Below, in pieces: positions 47,901 through 59,600 of a stretch of DNA of 64,000 bases. The notes beneath the pieces were generated by a model. The model saw nothing but the letters and a program-made list of their open reading frames with translations. It did no database searches and was not told the origin of the DNA. Location of the stretch: NCBI GenBank assembly GCA_964017195.1, contig OZ024890.1, positions 71,131,276 through 71,195,275 on the forward strand. The letters run 5' to 3'. The stretch comes from Siderastrea radians (taxonomy: Eukaryota; Cnidaria; Anthozoa; Scleractinia; Rhizangiidae). Within the stretch, counting starts at the first letter, position 1. Each line of letters opens with the position of its first letter. The position numbers and the translations under genes are program-made.

Positions 47901-50900
47901 GGACACCATTCAGCTATTCCACTTTCGAGGAAAGCAATGAGTTACTCCTGCTTAACTATCAAAAGTTTGAGTTGTTCATCCATGGAGAAAAAAGGTAATA
48001 AAGCAGTTTTCGGACGTACCCGGCTGTATCTTTTCAATTACAGTATGTTTTAGATTAATTTCACTCTTTTGATTAGTCAAGATAGCGTGTAATATCATTA
48101 GTTTTATTTAAACTGTACTTATTTATTAGGGACTCTATTAATTGATAAACGTAGTTCACTAATGATTGGGCTACAATTTGTGAATAAAGGAGTCTATACT
48201 GCGGGACTCTCGGTACAGCAAAGGGTACAAAAGCTATAATATTGAATAAATCATTTGTTGGATAACAGCAATAATAAAATAATTAGCTTTGTTTGAACAA
48301 GTGATAAACACAATTAGGAGTTTGGGGCACACACTTTGAAGCATGCAGTACAGCTAAGTACGGCTACGCAAACGTATAAAAAAGTCAATTTCTACCTAGA
48401 GATAAACTTCCATTGGTCATTCATGCATTTGTTACTAGTAGAATTGACTATTGCAATAGCCTTCTGTTTGGTCTTCCAAACTGTGAGTTAGCAAAGCTAC
48501 AAAGAGTGCAGAATGCAGCGCCTAGACTTCTAATCTCCAACAGGAAGTACGATCATTTTACGCCTATTCTTCGTGGACTGCATTGGGTACCTGTCGGATA
48601 CAGAATTCATTTTACAATTTTACTTTTAACCGTTAGGACGATACATGGAATGGCCCCACATTATATTAGTAATTTAATCAACGTAAGGCAGTCTGCAAGC
48701 TATTCTTTGCGTTTAAGTGCAAGTACTGTTTTACTTTATCCCAAGGGTAAAATGTTTAGCCTTTTGATGCCGTAGATCTTTCAGTATGGCTGAGTCTAAG
48801 CTTTGGAATGCGCTTCCACCAGAGTTGCGCAACATCTCTTCTCTGAGTACTTTTAAATCTTGCCTGAAGACACACCTTTTTAAATAAGCTTTTGATATTT
48901 AGTATTATTTATGCTTTATTCTTTTTTGTATCACTTAAGTTATTTATAGGGCCTATTTTTATCCTACTACTGTAGTTTTTTCTCAACGTATTGTACTGCG
49001 CTTTTGATCATTTTATTTAAAAAGCGCATCAGAAGTCAATTTATTATAATTAATATTACAATTATTATTATTATTATTATTATTATTATCATGATTATTA
49101 TCGTTATCATGTAAAAAAATGTACCAAGAGGCGCATCATCAAGCTGTAATATTAAACAAGTAACCTTACAGAGGATAAGCAAAGCCCAAAGTTATAACTG
49201 AATAATCACAACACACGCAAACCACCCTATGAGCCAATCATCACTTAAAATAAAACACCTTCCGGAATTGCTTTTGTTATAATGGATGTTTAAGTTTTAT
49301 TAGGCTGAACTCATAGACACTGTGATCAGATGTAGGGGAAACATTTTTTTTATTTTACCCGATTTCCTTTGTAAACAATTTTAATATGGCTTTTATATTC
49401 CTTTTTTTGAATTTGTAGCGGAGCTCCACTGCTAAGCAAATTTGGTAACCTATCGATCCGAAAAATTTTGATTGTGACGTCAGCGTAAGTCCGTCCGTCC
49501 GCCCGCTCGTACAGACTCTGGGGGAGGGGGAAGGAAGTTCCAAGACAACCCACCCAGGGTGCAGAATGCCATCTTTTCTTGGCGGGAAATCCCGCGGTGC
49601 TTTTGGGCAACCGCGTTTTTCTTGGCGAGAAATCGCATGACTTTTGAAAAAGAGGTTTCTTTAAAAAGCTTAAGTTTATTAAGCAAAACGATTGTTCGAC
49701 AGTACTGTAGTTTTAAACTTGAGAAAAAAACATCTAATATCTATAAATGGAAAGAAAAAGTTCAAAAGAATACTGGTAGAAGGCAAAAAGTTCAAGTTAC
49801 GAAAGCTGCCTTCAAAGGACTTCATCGCATTGTTTTCTTCACGGCGGAGAGCTTGCCTTGTTCTGAAACACAGCCGAGCAAGTGCAGTTTTTAAAGGGTT
49901 TAAGGTGCATGATTTTGAGTATTACGGTCAAAGAAATTACATTTTGAAATGGAAATTTGATTTATGTCATTAGAAATGTGTCATTTACTTTCGACTTTAA
50001 AAAATTATTAGAAAACGCGCTCAGATTCATAATTTCTCTGTTAATTATTTTGTGTTTGTTTATTAAAAAAATGTTTTTTTGCGTTCCTCAAAGCGCGAAC
50101 TTTATATAGGCTTACGCTTACTTCGCATCCGTAAAACTCATGCCATTATGCGTGTTTGGTGTTTGTTTGTTTTCAATCTTGATGGTATAAATTTTTGACC
50201 AGACTAATAGTGGCAGTTCATGCTATTTGTTAACTGAACATCCGAACACGATTAAGATAACCCATTTACTTCAGAATAAGTTTTATTTTGTTGCTGTAAA
50301 TGAGCGCCGTTTCAAGTTCATTCAAGCAAACAGCCAATATTCCAAGGAGATTTGACAAACCTTGACAGTTAATGACAGGACATGGAAACATTGAAAAGCC
50401 AAGTAAGACGGCTCCTGAGTAAAATATGTGTTCAGTTTGATGTCCGAAAAAAATCAAGCTGTGCTCAGCCTCTAGAATGACCTTTCGAACTTGGGTTTAC
50501 AGAACAGATCCTTAAACCATCTTGGAGGACAATTCGGAACATTTTCGGGCTTTTTGAGAAACACTTTTCTAGAGCGAAATTAAGAGCCAAAGAAAGCCCC
50601 GAAATATATTTCAGACCGAAAAGTGTCAGGACTATTTTTGAGAAACGAGCACAAGTTTATTCCTTGGCGGCTCCGCTTTTAGGCTTGGATAAATCTATAT
50701 ATTAGATACTAAGTATTTATTGTATAGTTTTTAATTAGTCAAGGCTCCTACTGATAAGGGCTACCGTGATGAAATTTTAAACAAAGGTGTCTATTAAAAG
50801 CAAGTCACACAGCGTAGTTATTATAATTAAAACCAAAGTGAACGCAAATTACTTCCAATATTCAAATGAAAAGCGGTTTTCTGTAACCATGAAAATACTA

Positions 50901-51780
50901 TTGATGCCTTTTTACTAGAAACACAACTATATCTGCAACGGATGGGAGATGGCATCATATTTGTGCCACTTGGGAGAATACTGCTGGAGCCTGGCAGTTG
51001 ATTAAAGATGGGGTACACGCGGCAGCTGGTCAAGGTTTAGAGACAGGTACCCTTTTAGGATTTACAATACAATACCTTTCGACAATTTCAGTACAAAAAA
51101 GGACAAGGGACAAACTGTTTTCTTTTTCATATGGTTAGGGTTAGTTTCGTTTGCAACTAGTTCAAATTTTAGTTAGAAATCATCATTCTACAAGACGTTT
51201 TTAAACATACGTTCCCTGCTAAATCAGTACGGTCATGTGCTTACTTGTCAGCAGTTAGCATTCTGACTTGGTCAGTTTGCAGTACATAACCAGGAAAAGC
51301 GTATAGCATGGTTTTTTCAAGGTTGCGTGAGGTGGAAACTGAATTTCAAGAAGTACAGGCTGCAACGTCAGAAATAAATGATCTTTTCAATTTACAAATG
51401 GAGAACTGACGAGAAAAACAAACATTAGAGGAATACTTTGCCAGCCATTTTTTTCTCAGCTCCAGCTCGAAAGTAGTAAGTATTAAGTAAACTTAAAAGT
51501 TATCATTTCTTTTTGTCTCTTTTTAAAAGGTCATGTGATTACTGAAGGAGGAGTCCTGGTATTGGGCCAAAAACAAAACGTCCCAGGAGGTCAATTTGAA
51601 AGTCACCAGAGTTTTATTGGTGAAATGACAAATCTCCAGATATGGAACTCCGCATTGTCTTTTTATGAAATAAATCAGTTGTCACTTTCATGTCAGGCTG
51701 GGCACGGAAACGTGCTCGCTTGGCCGGATTATATCAATGGATCACGCAATGTTGCTGTCATTTCGCTCTCTTCATGTTAG
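40502..51780 (+). CDS. Gene D: secreted PAN-pentraxin protein, complete
   Basis: Exons are 40502-40801, 47203-47248, 47775-47994, 50919-51046 and 51530-51780 (300, 46, 220, 128 and 251 nt; phases 0, 1, 2, 1), giving 314 aa. MLWLPLLTIVSLIHRVFA is the signal peptide. A PAN-like domain follows (RCVLVCLANPICVSYNF, FCELNGCGLEDTC). The 46-nt exon (DKCHARSINERSKSA) is supported by GT-AG borders and by being the only phase fit found. The pentraxin domain follows: LTALTVCFWMKT, the signature region WHHICATWEN, LVLGQKQNVPGGQFESHQSF and LQIWNSALSFYEINQL. Pentraxins bind calcium and ligands through the GQEQD segment; here it reads GQKQN. The protein is probably an extracellular recognition or adhesion factor. 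Its first intron carries a DIRS-order element. Confidence 0.86.
41884..41918. repeat. (CAA)n microsatellite
   Basis: About eleven CAA units in gene D intron 1. Confidence 0.95.
42000..42232. mobile_element. Foldback MITE in gene D intron 1
   Basis: About 75-bp imperfect inverted arms share GCATTTTTCAGAGATAATT and AAAAAG..ATCTT.CCAAGGG.TAT blocks. The arms face each other across a short AT-rich centre. Confidence 0.7.
43190..43390. repeat. Degenerate minisatellite next to the DIRS-order element
   Basis: A unit like GTTAGCGGACACACCC followed by GAGA and AATG-type sequence recurs about four times at roughly 60-base spacing. Confidence 0.6.
43630..44290 (-). pseudogene. DIRS-order tyrosine recombinase, decayed
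   Basis: GIKRTKG, LMLWSAFTLAFFGFLRSSEF (first catalytic Arg) and KSSKTDPFRKG are intact in the frame at 43736-44263. The rest is in other frames: ESYASHSFCIKAATTAAEVG has Cys where the conserved second Arg of HxxR is expected. The final box LGRWSS is followed by a stop and then DTQYIRT with the presumed catalytic Tyr. Confidence 0.72.
44430..45340 (-). pseudogene. DIRS-order reverse transcriptase with internal deletion
   Basis: The segments are CSPLGIVAK (about 45120), KDDSWRIVMDLSSPRGSSIN, AQMAKLDLKHAFRLCPVSPS, LGMHCQGKFYVDLRLPFGLR and the catalytic HYLDDYFTVGPP at about 44690-44720, spread over two frames. Directly after it the sequence jumps to HIRGTDNSITDALSLFKMSR, which belongs to the end of the RNase H/connector region. 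Several hundred bases have therefore been lost. Confidence 0.78.
45400..46751 (-). pseudogene. DIRS-order gag-like protein, interrupted
   Basis: The 293-residue frame starting at 46751 has a SAP-like segment at residues about 25-60 (LLALPRQSLVLLALARHLV, SKARLPERIHAF), a Pro/Ser-rich middle, and TKRDYIDFADLLADNLYPHP. An in-frame stop at about 45870 interrupts it. The frame resumes (FRYMAASNPSLSWDKINDQL), then shifts near 45676 into a segment with a Cys/His array (CHDFNHRFCRRVNCQFLHIC, CGGAHPSTH), typical of gag-like proteins in this order. Confidence 0.75.
48378..49095 (+). pseudogene. CR1/L2-like LINE 3' end with (ATT)n tail
   Basis: The frame from 48413 reads HAFVTSRIDYCNSLLFGLPN, LQRVQNAAPRLLI, LRGLHWVPVGYRI and GMAPHYISNLI, breaks at 48775, and continues in another frame as KLWNALPPELRNISSLSTFK to a stop near 48886. 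The tail is (ATT)n at about 49060-49090. It lies in gene D intron 3. Confidence 0.85.
49690..50715. repeat. Dispersed repeat, copy 2 (copy 1 about 15270-15570)
   Basis: AACTTGAGAAAAAA and CATCTAATATCTATAAATGG at 49716-49748 match 15297-15326. A GGCT..ATAAATCT.TATATTA block at 50680-50706 matches 15535-15555. The longer copy carries extra sequence between these blocks. Confidence 0.6.
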
Positions 51781-54173
51781 ATCTATATCATGTAGGTTAG
51801 TTCATTCAAGGCTAGGAAGCAAACAACTTTTAGAGGTGTATTTCTTTGCTGAAAATCTGAGTACGGTTGCTTACCAAGTGGCTAAATATGGCCAATTAAC
51901 TACAGACCTTTTTCCGGCGCCCCCGAAAGAAAGATCTGAGGGCTGACGCGCGTGTGAGGTGAGACGTCCGCACATGTTTCACGTTTTACAAGGCAGGAGA
52001 TTTTCACAAATAGCGAATTGCGTCTCATTGACCTATTTTTAACATCCTTGCTCAAAAGTTGTATGACAGTTGCAGTTAAACCAGTAAGGCAACTTGAAAG
52101 CAAGTAAAAGAAAAAGTGCCTAATAATAACGATTTTTCCATGCCTTCGTTGCCTTCGGTGGCCACTTTAAGTTCCGTGTAGCTGCTAAACAACAACTGAG
52201 CGTTTTACATAATTATTCCATTTCATCACAAGATACACGTCCTGTATTCTCTTCCTAGAACGGTTCTGAGAGGGAGATAAATAAATAAATAAATAAAAAA
52301 ATAACTACATAAATAAATAAATAAATGAAAAATAAATAAATAAAGTGAATGAATAAAGGAATTATCCTGAACAAATTTACGAAACTGACAAAAGGCACGA
52401 CAACGTAGAAAAATAACTGCGCTAAAAGTGACGTAGCAATGAGCCTTATGGTTGATTTTACGTAACTTAAGGACTGACATCGACGAGCAAAAGTTGAAAA
52501 CTCTGACAGACCTGACAACTTACAAATGACAACTAGCAACTGACAACTAGCCATGCAAATAATGAACGAAACTTTTAAAACGTCTATGAGAATATTTCAA
52601 ACTCCGAAATTTTCCCAAAAAAACATTATAGAAAGAAAAAAAGCGTAATGAGCACCAACACTCCGGTTTATGCCTGATCCTGGGGCCCGTTTCTCGAAAC
52701 TCCCGATAACTTTCCGGTTTTTCCAGCTCACTTATTAGCCAGTTAATGGTAATTATTGCCGCAAACTTAGCGATATGCTTCACGAAAAATAAAGACCAAG
52801 ATTTAGCTTTCAAAATCAATAAAAATTGAATAGCTATTCGAGAATATTGTGGACCTAAAATAGATTTCGGGCCCGGAAAGTTCTCTAGAGTTTCGAGAAA
52901 CGGGCCCCTGGAGTGGACTGGACCGGAAGGACCCAAACTGACTAACCCTAAAACAATACTCTTTATTTTGGAGGTTTTTTCCTTTTCATTTACTTTTTTC
53001 ATGTTGCCGCTGTTTTCATCGTCATTCATTTTCCCCTGTAGTTCCGGACAGGTGGTCTGGAGGTGGGAAATTATCGGAAATCTGATGCAGTATCGCCAGG
53101 GATTATTTAAAAAAAAGAAAAAAGAAAGAAAGAAAGAAAAAAAGATAATACTAGCGACGATTTCTTCCTATTTAAAGCGTCTGTATCTTAACTATAATTT
53201 ATCTATTTAATGTCGGAAGCAAATTATGTCTCGTTAACGTAAACATTTTGCTTCGACAGTTAAAGTCCTTTAATTGCTAAAAACAATACTGAAAATTGAC
53301 GTCTTATTATTTAATTTAATCTCTTAAATTTAGTAGCTCTATCTAATAAATAATAATAATAACGAATTTTCTAAACAGGATGGCCCTTCAGTACATGCGT
53401 ACTGTTATCAAAGGGGTCCTGTAAAAGAAAAATATATATAACAATATAAAATAAAATACATCATATAAAAGGATAAAAGGTAAAAAGTTAAAAATCTATT
53501 AAATTATGCTTACTTAACCTATAAAAATACTTCGTTTAATCTAAACTGCGAATTAGGCAAAACTATTTACACGTTTGTCACCGATTGAAAACTAAGTATA
53601 AAATTAGTACAAATGTACCGACCACGTCACTGGGACTGCACCTGTCATAAAACTGATTAGTAGCTCTCAAAATGCGGTGCAAAGTTGGATTCAAATGTGA
53701 GTTTTGTACACAGCCCCGTAACAGGCAGTTTTCAGTTACCGAGCTAACGGGGTAGCCTGAAACGTAGTGCATATACAGTTTCTGGGTATTCAGTATTATG
53801 CCGAATGTAATATGTTTACGTCTTCCATTGATACGTGACAAACAATTTGAGTCCTTTGTTCTGACTAATGGACTGACCTTTACAAATAAATCAAGTATAA
53901 TTTTACAGCTATCATTGAGTGAAACATGTAAAGTACGTTTATTCAGGGTATTGAACATAGCGGTGTTAATTCAAAACTTTACAAAGCTTTACATTATGAG
54001 AAAATTGAAGCTGTTAATTGAAAATCAAGGCGTGTTGTTTTGCAACAGTTGAGGAGATAAGGGAGCTATGTGACTCTAACAGCTGTTAAGAACAAGGTTC
54101 AATTGAAAGGCAAAAAATACTGATTGGAGTTAAACAAGATAAAAAACTTACTATAAAGTTCATCGTGCTTTGA
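51781..54173. other. Intergenic region between genes D and E, repeats only
   Basis: It contains the second copy of the 4728-5040 repeat (52176-52590, including (AAAT)n at 52275-52350) and a MITE at 52682-52908. A LINE-like 3' UTR block (CAGGATGGCCCTTCAGTAC at 53380) related to the one at 9924 is also present. The frame at 53578-53958 has no recognisable domain. Confidence 0.5.
52682..52908. mobile_element. MITE with GGGGCCCGTTTCTCGAAACTC ends
   Basis: About 36 bp at each end are inverted copies: GGGGCCCGTTTCTCGAAACT, then a variable stretch, then AACTTTCCGG. The interior is non-coding. Confidence 0.82.
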
Positions 54174-54443
54174 TTGTTCCGGAATGTTTTCGGTTTCCAT
54201 CCCCTGACCATTGTGGACCATGTAATGGTCGGCCATGTTTTCAATTTGTTTAATTCGTCAGACTGGTCCAGCTGCACAGTGGCGTGCAAGAAAGAAGTGA
54301 AATGCGTTTCTTAGAACTACAAGCTCGAAAATCCGGATGGTTTTTGCGAACTTAGCGATCATGGAATAGATAGTGATTGCCGTGGGCGGGAAATACTTAT
54401 TTATTCTCTTGGCTTCGTGTTTCAGCAAATGAAGGAGGCCAAG
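54174..54443 (+). pseudogene. Gene E first exon: decayed PAN domain
   Basis: The frame reads TIVDHVMVGHVFNLFNSSDW, then ACKKEVKCVS, a TAG stop at 54312-54314, and continues NYKLENPDGFCELSDHGIDS and YSLGFVFQQMKEAK up to a GTAATT donor. It aligns with gene D (DHALVGHVF, CVSYNF, GFCELNG, GFVFQQ) and ends in the same phase 0. The stop replaces the Tyr of CVSYNF. An upstream in-frame TGA at 54171 and no Met or signal peptide show the start has also been lost. It is an inactive or inactivating paralogue of gene D, unless a different upstream exon supplies the start and the stop is a base error. Confidence 0.78.
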
Positions 54444-55030
54444 GTAATTTGTACTTAATTCTAAATCCACTTCTAAAATTAAATTGCATGTAACTGCATG
54501 AAAAGTTTGAGTTAGTTAGACCAAGTCGCTTTACCTCGTATTTAAGTTTATTTATTCCTTTATTAATTGAAAGAAGGTTGGTACGAAGTAGTACATTAAC
54601 ATCGCTTTTAGCTCCTTCTATTGTCAGTTGACAATTCCTGGTGAATCAGATGAATATTTGAATTCATTCGCACCATGGCCGAAAACCAACAAGTTAGGTA
54701 CCGCTGCAAAAGGATGTAAATATACACTTTACCTTGTATTTTTATTTGTTTCTACACTGTAAGGTTTTACATGTTGAAAAAATAATCAGCCATCAGATGC
54801 AAAAACCCCGAATTATTGTTTCTTTCTTCTATATCGATGCGTCTTTTTACTTGAATAATATATGTTATTATTATACTTGTTATGGCGCGCAGTATTGGTC
54901 CACTGTTGGCAAATGATTGTCTATCAGATTGCATTGTCTTCAATTCAAACTGGCTTAGTGAGTTTGAAAAGCTGAAATACGTATATCTCTCTCGCACTTT
55001 CTCTCTTCCTTTTTGTTAATTAGCGAAAAA

Positions 55031-55140
55031 GTCAGCCCGTCAGTCAGTCAGTCAGTCAGTCAGTCAGTCAGTCAGTCAGTCAGTCAATTAGTTAGTTAGT
55101 TAGTTAGTTAGTTAGTAAGTAAGTTAGTTAGTTAGCTAAA
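55031..55140. repeat. (GTCA)n and (GTTA)n microsatellites
   Basis: About 13 CAGT units pass directly into about 10 TTAG units. Confidence 0.95.
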
Positions 55141-56689
55141 TAAACATTGATCAATTTTTGTGGTTGATTCAACTTGCAGCACAATACGGATCTTGATTCA
55201 CATGGTGTTGACTATCCGGCCCCTGCAACTGCTCTTAAATCATCGCTCACGGTGGGTTCATCAACAACAGGTTCTCAATGGTTTTCAATGGTTTTTTCAC
55301 CTCCCCAGTAAATTGGCCTTCTGTTAATGTTCTCTCATCATCACTGCAAGCAACCGCGTCCTTTGCAAGTACAAGTTTGGCTGTAACTCCCTCAGTGCTC
55401 TCTTCCACAGTGATGTCACCAGTCATGACCCACTTTAATGCTTCAGGTTTGAGATAGTTGGTAATTGCTGTTAAAAATATCAGTGTAATTTTTATCCTTT
55501 CTAAGAAAAAACAAGGTGAAGGAGTCCACTTTGATATATACCGATGTTGATATACCGTGCAGATCTTCAAACGCTGAAATTTTGAGCTTTAGCCCTTGAT
55601 TATTCACTCTACTTAGGGCTAACACCCAAAACGTAGGATTTTTAAACTAGTTAGGGAGGCCATTTTACCTTGTATCAGCTCAGTTGTCGTCGAGTTTTAA
55701 CTTACAAATGCGATAGCGTCTGCAAATGAATTGCCAGCCTGATATCAAAACTGATCATTTTAAATCTAATGCCTTAAGCCGGACGGAGAAAAAGGGAAGG
55801 GGAATCCGAGAAAATGGTTTGTTTTAACAGTCTAATAAATTAGGCCAGAAGCACGAGAAATACCGGGAAGAGGCCCACGAGGCGGTTTGGGGGATATCGA
55901 GGAGGAGCCGTTTAGAAGAAGTAAGAATAGCCCACCAAAGTCTGAAACAAAGAGAAACATTTTAGGTCGTCACCTAAAACTCTTGCTCATTTCCCATCCA
56001 TAGTGTTACCAGAAGCACACCATCTCTTCATGGCAACATGTACAGTGATTAGCCAGGAAATGTGTCACTTTAAATTAGCTTTTGTGTCTTCCCTTCTTAA
56101 TCCTCTGTAGCTGCAAACTGAGGTGTACAGTTAAAAGAGCAGCCTGAGTGCATGAGCCAGAGGGGGTGAATGGTACCACTTGAGGGGACAAAGAGTGACG
56201 TAAATTTTTGGAGAGCTATTTACCCTTAGTAAAAGAATATATGTGATAGCATTTGCCAAAGTGCCATCTTCCATAATTTTTCAAGGGGGTGGGGTGAGTA
56301 CAATTTTTGGTCCTATCCTGCAATTCCAGTTAATCATGAACCTGTACTGGCTTACCCATCTAGGGTATGGGGATTTATCTTCTGCAAAACAAGTATAAAA
56401 ACGACTATTTTTTCTTTGCGATCCTGTGATGATAATTGTTATGCACTGAAAACGTTTTTATGAGCCTTTAGTCCGAGCCGCTGACCACTTTGTCTCGTGT
56501 CATAGCCACAAGTGGACTTGTTTCACGTAAGCTGGGGTTTCTCATGAAGAAACCGTAAAAATGCATAACTGACCCTTCAGACGATTGAAGTGTGTAAAGA
56601 AGAGATTCGGGTAAGACTTTTTATTGAAACATCAGGCAAGTTTTAGTTAGGTAGAGGGCTAAAGAAAAGCTTCTTTTGGAAAAGGAATA

Positions 56690-59600
56690 TGAAAGCCGCA
56701 GGCTTGCAGCCACAGATATTACAAATGTCATTGACAAGTGTTCTGCCTACATCTGACGTTCCATTATGAAGTATACCAAAGTATACCACCCCATGGCCAA
56801 TTCGTCGAGGACATGTTGTACTAGACAATTTCCCAGTTCCAGAATGCCTGTTCAGATTCTTTACTGGAGGCCTCCTTGGCGACTGCAACGCAGCTAATCC
56901 GTCTACAAGAATACAGATGTTGATCAACTCTTTCATCCAAGATCTCATTGATGCAACATCTGTGGCCAAAGCAAACCTCCTAAACACATTCAGTTGTCGT
57001 ATAGGGTGAAAACGCTGGCTGAAAATGTAGAACTAAAACAAATGCTGAATAGATTCGGACATGGTGTGTCCTAGCTGTCAGCTCGAAAAACATGACACAG
57101 CTTTGTGCCTTCAGAAGATGGCAGCACACTTAAATCAGAAGGTGGTTCTTCCAGGGACTATTCAACGTACCTAACGTGTTCCCCAACCTGGCATGGGATA
57201 ACATCGACAGGTTAGAGGAGACACTCACGGGAAAGGGAACCACTCACCGTGTTAATGGAATTGCTGTCTGACTCAAGGTATACGGACCACAACCCCCCCC
57301 CCCCAGTATACAGCCTCCAGTTATCAGCAAACGAAAGCAGAGGACATCACGCAGGAAGTTCATCCTCTAACGGCATCCATCCCAGGAGACAGGGTAGGAC
57401 CACAGCCTCAGAACAGCTACAATTTATTATGGTGGCCGGGAACAGATTTCTAGAAGAAAGGACCTACTTTGGCTTATTGCAAGACTGGTTAAAGGAGACA
57501 ATCAGCGAATCCCAAGCTGGGCAGGGCTAAACATCAAGTTTCATAGCCATGAACCGGTTATGCAAGATGTTGTTGGATATCTTCCTACAATAAATGCGTC
57601 CGTGACTCAGCAATCCACAGTCAATTAGATCTTGCGTCATTCAGAGGATATCAGAAAGATTTTAAATCTACGTGAGATTGTGGTTGTCATGGACCAAGCA
57701 CTTCACGCCAAAGCTTGTGAGGACGCCTGGAAGCACAAAGGTCTCTATGCTGAAGTTCTTCTCAGGCTAGAAACTTTTCATACAAGTTTCAACCTTCTAT
57801 CTATAATTGGCAAACGGTTCCAAGGCGCTGGTTTGTACGATGTCTGCACTGAATCAGCAATAATCGCAGAAGGTTCAGTCTCAGGCGTCCTTGAAGGAGA
57901 TGTACAATCGTGCGGTTCGAGTTCACAAGCGCATCTACGAGGCCTTACTGCAGGTCATCTGGAAACAGTTCATTGCCTGGGAAACGAAGAACTATCCAAA
58001 CAAGCTGATGCACCTACGCGCCATCCATTCTGAGGCTAAAGAAATGCTGAAACCTTCAGTGTGTCGCAGTACCATAACGTCGTGAACAGCGAGTCCTTGT
58101 TGCAGGTGTACCAACTGTGGAGTCAATACCTGGAGGATCTCCTCCACGAGAATAGCAAGTTGTCCACCTTTTGGATATGTCATACATCCACCTTGTTGGG
58201 GATGTGCTGTTAGGCCTCATCTGTGCATCCCGACAAGGTAACTTGTTGTCACATCTCTATGCGGTTCATGATATGTTTCCATGGTGCTTTGCATACGACA
58301 CGTTCAATTATGCAAGATATCGGCTGGTGTACTACGCACAAATGGCGAACCTTCCAGTGGAACATCCTGATGTACATTGGAATTTTATGGAATGACATTT
58401 TTCTATGCAGCTAGCCGGTGAGAGTCTGTTTGGGAGGATTCTCGTGGATCAGACCATGGAAGTAGCTGTCAACAAAGACACAAAAACGACAGGCATCGTG
58501 ACAATATTCAGCTTGAAGACCAGCGCTGTAAATAGATTTTACCCTACGGCAGAGTACAGGTGTGCTTTTCTCGATCAGCTGAGGAGTTTAGTACAAGCAA
58601 AGCGACCTCAATTTCACCACGATGAGATTTAATCACCGAGAATACCTAAAGATGAAAATGGAGTATTGGCAGTTGAAGCCCTCATCGAGAGCTGGAATAA
58701 TCCATTCGAAGGAAACCAAGACCTCAACAGCATCTCGACAGCGAAAGAAGCTCCTGCAGATATTTCATATGACTTACTTTACGCCTGTGAGATTTGAGAA
58801 AAAGAATTACAACAATTTAAGGAGGAAAAGCTTCAAAGCTCCCATCCCAAGAAGACGTTTTACGATCCTGTGAAGTTAAAAAAACTGAAGATGTTTACGT
58901 CACTCAGTAAGAAGAAAGCAGTCTCGTCTCAGGGAAGAACCATTAGACTCAAGGCCGAGAGATCTCTTTTTGGGAGAATGATAATTACTGGACAAAGTCG
59001 GAAGATTCAAGTTAAGGACATGCTGCAACATAGCCTTGGTCCTATGCCTTGGGCATTGACGTCGACAGCAGAGGATTTTCCTTGGAAGACCAACAAGGTG
59101 GCATGGGTTTCTTAACTTCGAAAGAGTGTCCAGCTAGCTGACAGATCATCAAATACCTCAGGTACGGTTATAGACGGGGTGGCTCTTGTACAGAAAGTGA
59201 GCGTTGAAAGTACCCAAATCGCGTTTGGAAGCCTGGCATCCCCCTTGATGGCCATGGTCTTACTTGAAGGCTAAGATAGCATCAGGATAAACTTCGTTTT
59301 CGACACCTATTAGGAAAATTCCATTAAGACTACAGAAATAAGCATGCGAGAGGAAGTGCCTGGAGTGGAAGCTGTGAACATAACCGCCCCACAACTGAAT
59401 AAGCAATAGAAGAAGTTCCTGAGCCACGTGAAGAACAAAACAAGCTTGATAAGGTCGAGGGTTAGCAAACTGAGCAGTACGTCCAGAGAATTCAGCAGAA
59501 GGAATAAAGAAGAGCTGTATGTCACCTGTGAGGAGAAATGCTGGAGGATTTCTGGAGGCAGAACAGTGGAAGTGCTGGAGTTATGCAGCTGCCAAGAGGA

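Noticed and set aside
53578..53958. 126-residue minus frame near a LINE 3' UTR
   Set aside because: No reverse-transcriptase landmarks, so not called as a LINE protein.
55181..55246. Plus-strand stretch CACAATACGG... between AG and GTGGGT as a gene E linker exon
   Set aside because: Its length of 66 gives phase 0 at both ends, which does not fit the required 0-to-1 step.
55247..55466. Minus-strand segment KPEALKWVMTGDITVEESTE, possible last exon after a TTAACAG acceptor
   Set aside because: Reads protein-like, but no partner exon or family was found; left unannotated.
56643..56987. 114-residue minus frame
   Set aside because: Antisense to the plus-strand multi-copy gene remnant, which has recognisable blocks continuing downstream.
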